64,000 nucleotides of DNA, taken from CAVYEM01 sp963767635 (GTDB taxonomy: Bacteria > Vulcanimicrobiota > Vulcanimicrobiia > Vulcanimicrobiales > Vulcanimicrobiaceae). The position numbers were made by a program, and so were the translations under genes. The stretch is from contig CAVYEM010000001.1 of NCBI GenBank assembly GCA_963767635.1, positions 2,108,001-2,172,000 on the forward strand, in the 5' to 3' direction. Under the pieces are notes generated by a model that was not told the DNA's origin, made no database searches, and saw only the letters and a list, made by a program, of their open reading frames with translations. Positions 61,234 through 64,000 of this stretch are shown here, one piece after another (position 1 is the stretch's first letter; every line of letters begins with the position of its first letter).

Positions 61234-62887
61234 CTACATCCCGGTGTAGACCGGTCCTTCGCCTCCCTGCGGCGGCACCCAGGTGATGATCTGATACGGA
61301 TCGGCGATGTCGCACGTCTTGCAGTGCACGCAGTTGGTAAAGTTGATCGTGAGTGCTCCCTCGACATGGCCGTCGACCTTCTCGAATCGAGGCTCGTAGA
61401 CTTGCGCCGGACAGAAATACTCGCACGGATTTCCGTATTCGACCGTGCATTTGTCGCGGCAGATGTTGGTATCGGAAACGTGCAGATGGCACGGCTGGTC
61501 TTCTTCGTGCATCGTTCCGCTGTTGTAGACGTCCGTGAGTTTATCGAAAGTGACGACGTTGTCGATGACGGCGCGGCGCGCCGCCTTTGGTTTGTAGCCG
61601 CGCTTTTCCATGCGCTCGTAGCCTTCTTCGCCACGCAGCCGTTCCGAAATGCCGAAGCCGCGCCCTGCGGTGAACATCCCAAGCCCGGTGTTGAGCATGC
61701 CGTTGATGAGCCCGTTGCGAAAGCCTTGATGAAAATTGCGCGCAGAGTACAGCTCGTCATACGCCCATGACGCTTGGAAACGGCGCTCCATTGAAGCGAG
61801 CTGCTCGGCATCGAAGCGGCCAGCCTGCAGAGCCTCGAATGCCGTTTGTGCCGCGAGCATTCCCGACTTCATCGCCAAATGCACGCCTTTGAGACGCATG
61901 CCGTTGAGAAACCCGGCAGAGTCGCCGACCATCAGCAATCCTTCGCCGTACATCCGCGGCATCGCGTACAAGCCGCCTTCCGGAATCGCTTTAGCGCCGT
62001 AGCGCACGAGCTTCGCGCCCGCGAGCATGCTGCGCACGGCCGGATGCGCCTTGAAGAGTTGGAAAATGTTGTGCGGGTCGGTCGTGGGATCTTTGTAATC
62101 CAGCCCGGTGACGAACCCGACGTCGAGCACGTCGCCGCCCATGCCGTAGATGAAACCGCCGCCGAACGTGTCGTTAGGGAGCGGATATCCCATCGTATGG
62201 ATGACGCTTCCAGCCTGCACGCTGCCGGGCGCACACTGCCAAAGCTCCTTCACGCCGGCGGCGTACACTTGCGGTTCGCGGCCTTCATCCAGGCCCAGGC
62301 GCGCAATCGCCTGCTTTGCGAGCGTGCCGCGCGGACCTTCGCCGAGCACGACGATTTTTGCCAAGATGTCCGCGCCGGGTTCGTAATTGGGTTTTGGATT
62401 GCCGTGCTTGTCGACGCCTTTGTCGCCGGTGCGCACGCCGATGACGCGGTCGCCTTCCCAGAGCAGTTCCTGTCCGGGAAACTCACCGAACACTTGCGCG
62501 CCCGCTTCTTCCGCCAGCCCGGCCATCCACGTCACGATTTTTTGCAGCGAAGCGACGAATTTTCCGTGATTGTTCAGCATCGGCGGTACGATCGGCGCTT
62601 TGATTCGGCCGCCGTTCGTGAGCAGCCAGCAGCTGATCGTCGCCGACCGGCGCTTCCATCGGCGCCTGACCGCGCCAGTCGGGAAGCAGCTCGTCCAGCG
62701 CCTTGGGATCGACGACCGCGCCGGATAACGCGTGGTTCCCGATCTCGCCGGCTTTGTCGATCACGAGCACTTCCAGGTCTTTGCCGCTCGCCTTGGCCAG
62801 CTGCATGAGTTGGATCGCGCCGGCGAGCGAAGCCGGACCCGCACCGACGAAGAGGACGTCTACTTCGAGTGTATCGCGTTCAGCCAT
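61234..62887 (-). CDS. Electron transfer flavoprotein-ubiquinone oxidoreductase, one frameshift
   Basis: The first frame from ATG at 62887 gives the FAD motif VLFVGAGPASLAGAIQL and GNHALSGAVVDPKAL to about residue 85. One extra base near 62626-62632 then shifts the frame, and LLTNGGRIKAPIVPPMLNN continues uninterrupted to the C-terminal 4Fe-4S domain (CTVEYGNPCEYFCPAQVYE, NCVHCKTCDIADP). Corrected length ~550, the normal size. ETF-QO passes electrons from acyl-CoA dehydrogenases via ETF to quinone at the inner membrane. The coherent second frame suggests a sequencing indel. Confidence 0.87.
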
Positions 62888-62892
62888 GATCG

Positions 62893-63645
62893 TTACAGGT
62901 TCGAAAGCGCCGCTAGGGCGGCCTGTACCGCCATGCAGTGGATCTCAATACGATCGGCGAGCGGCGGCGAGGTCGGCGTTTCGAACGTCAGCGCTCGCGT
63001 AGCCGCGTGCCGCGCGATGAGCATGGTGTACGAGAAGCCGCCCAGCGCGCTGCTTTCGAGCGTTTTGCCGGGCCGCACGATGCCGCCGCTCATTTCCGCT
63101 GCGGCGAACGGCGCTCCCAAATCGCACTGCTCCAAATCTTGAATGGCAACGCCGGCCGAGCGAAGCTTCGCAATGACGGCTTCGCCGATACCGTCCGTAC
63201 CGTACTCGTAGCAATAAAAGCCGGAAGCGTCGCAATCTTCGTGCAGGTCGATCGAAAGCGCAAACTTGCGATCGCGGTTGGCGATAACGATCGCGCGCGC
63301 CTCCGGCGTTTGGCCGCCGCGACCGAAACTGCGATTGACGTCGGCGCCGTCCGCATTCACGCGGGTGTGCTCCAGATACCCGCTCGGATTCGTGCACGGC
63401 CAGATCCGGTACGCGTAGTGCGGATCGAGCGCTTCGGTCTCACATAGCGAGAGGAGCGCCCAAGGTCCCGCGCGCTCGTCGCCGTGCACGCCGGCGGCAA
63501 GGGCGATGGACGGCGCCGTCTGGGGCCCGCTCTCCACGCACAGCAAGGTGCGCGGTGCGCCGGCGCAGGCGACTTCACGGACCGCGAATTTACCGCCGGC
63601 GCGCAGCGCCTTCCACCGCTGCAGCAGGTCATCATATTCGTTCAC
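62893..63645 (-). CDS. M14-like zinc carboxypeptidase/succinylglutamate desuccinylase-type protein
   Basis: 250 residues, ATG at 63645. IALAAGVHGDERAG supplies the HxxE zinc ligands, TNPSGYLEHTRVNADGADVNRSFG the substrate-binding Asn-Arg pair, and SIDLHEDCDASGFYCYE the third zinc His. The C-terminal GFSYTMLIARHAATRALTFETPTS includes the likely catalytic Glu. Could be a murein-peptide or aminoacyl carboxypeptidase; the substrate is not readable. No signal peptide. It ends five bases upstream of the ETF-QO start. Confidence 0.83.
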   Translation of the reverse strand: MNEYDDLLQRWKALRAGGKFAVREVACAGAPRTLLCVESGPQTAPSIALAAGVHGDERAGPWALLSLCETEALDPHYAYRIWPCTNPSGYLEHTRVNADGADVNRSFGRGGQTPEARAIVIANRDRKFALSIDLHEDCDASGFYCYEYGTDGIGEAVIAKLRSAGVAIQDLEQCDLGAPFAAAEMSGGIVRPGKTLESSALGGFSYTMLIARHAATRALTFETPTSPPLADRIEIHCMAVQAALAALSNL

Positions 63646-63714
63646 GAGGCACCGCGTTGCACGTTGACGTGCACTTTCTTGCCAATCGCGCGCGCGTGTT
63701 GTGGTCGCCGCTTT

Positions 63715-64000
63715 TCAGCTACTAGTCTGCGGGCCGGACGACTCGTCGCTCAGTTTGGCAACTACGGCTGCGGCAGCACGTGCGTTCCAGCCGCGGCTTC
63801 GGCCGATTCGCAGAGCGTAAGCCATTGCGCGCGCGGCGTCTTGCTCTTCCACGCTGCGGCGTAACGCACTCCAGAGTTCTTGAGGCTCCGCCTTCTGCGG
63901 AAAACTATCGAAGACGACGTCGAGCGTGGCGGGCTCGCCCGACGTCCGCAGCGCTTCCAACAGGCGCGCTCGCAGCATATCCGGCTCGATGTTGAGCGCC
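63715..64000 (-). CDS. C-terminal part of a helical protein of unknown function (partial)
   Basis: The frame is open from the window edge to TGA at 63715 (95 codons; an internal ATG at 63978 could also be the start). It reads LEALRTSGEPATLDVVFDSF, ELWSALRRSVEEQDAARAMAYALRIGR and ends GPQTSS. Helical, charged, no motif recognised. The 69-base gap before the M14-like gene holds nothing recognisable. Confidence 0.5.
   Translation of the reverse strand, partial: ALNIEPDMLRARLLEALRTSGEPATLDVVFDSFPQKAEPQELWSALRRSVEEQDAARAMAYALRIGRSRGWNARAAAAVVAKLSDESSGPQTSS

Noticed and set aside
1..64000. tRNA, rRNA, insertion sequence or integrase genes
   Set aside because: No convincing T-loop/acceptor pattern, rRNA core sequence, transposase or integrase reading frame was found by eye. 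Weak tRNA-like genes could be missed without a scan.

Overview
This 64 kb window is gene-dense, GC-rich bacterial chromosome. Genes are packed in short head-to-tail operons with ATGA/GTGA overlaps, GTG and TTG starts are frequent, and many genes lack a clear Shine-Dalgarno. The secreted proteins carry Ala/Pro/Ser/Thr-rich linkers. TolC/HlyD components, an outer-membrane-barrel-like protein and a TonB-C-like protein point to a diderm envelope. The gene set (SufCDSU, TldD/TldE, EF-G2, FolD, ThiOSG, ETF-QO, many SBP_bac_5 lipoproteins) is compatible with a deep-branching aerobic, soil-type heterotroph such as Candidatus Eremiobacterota (WPS-2). That placement is an inference from style and content. 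No rRNA or tRNA gene was recognised.

Layout. 1-9.1 kb: partial NDH-2, a long cruciform element, an M50 protease and a GT87-type membrane protein, then a minus-strand operon (HlyD adaptor, TolC, two peptide-binding lipoproteins). 9.3-13.4 kb: FlK-like thioesterase, a barrel protein, a Phd/VapC module with a broken toxin, and a secreted Pro-rich protein. 13.5-20.9 kb: overlapping operon of nitrilase, beta-propeller, phosphodiester glycosidase, TldD and TldE. 20.8-28.9 kb: TlpA cluster, FolD, LON-domain protein, O-methyltransferase, flavin reductase, EEP nuclease, a second cruciform element, M23 peptidase, MBL hydrolase, ThpR and a TonB-C-like protein. 28.9-29.8 kb: decayed accessory patch (GNAT and phage terminase remnants). 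29.8-34.7 kb: SUF locus with a SufR-NifU fusion divergent from sufCDSU, with sufB absent. 34.7-39.6 kb: hypothetical proteins, a membrane protein, GH125 and secreted proteins.

39.8-41.2 kb holds the most novel-looking unit: an ECF sigma factor translationally coupled to an anti-sigma zinc finger fused to an O6-alkylguanine-DNA alkyltransferase. 41.4-47.6 kb: PHP protein with a histone-H1-like tail, EF-G2, a third orphan peptide-binding lipoprotein, and PyrE. 47.7-53.8 kb: signalling block of GGDEF/degenerate-EAL, a MalT-like STAND ATPase and HD-GYP, facing a secreted protein made of five DSVTAKP repeats that is divergent from a LuxR regulator. 53.8-57.3 kb: MBL hydrolase, a Bcp peroxiredoxin with an in-frame UGA at the catalytic position plus a SECIS-like hairpin (predicted selenoprotein), a two-RCK ion channel, and a methyltransferase. 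57.3-64 kb: ThiOSG, a serine protease, a SpoIIE phosphatase, ETF-QO, an M14-like carboxypeptidase and a partial gene.

At least seven conserved genes (VapC, glycosidase, PHP tail, PyrE, GGDEF/EAL, MalT-like, ETF-QO) are interrupted by single-base frameshifts, several at G runs. Because housekeeping genes are affected, uncorrected sequencing indels are a likely explanation. These genes are given as full spans with the break noted.
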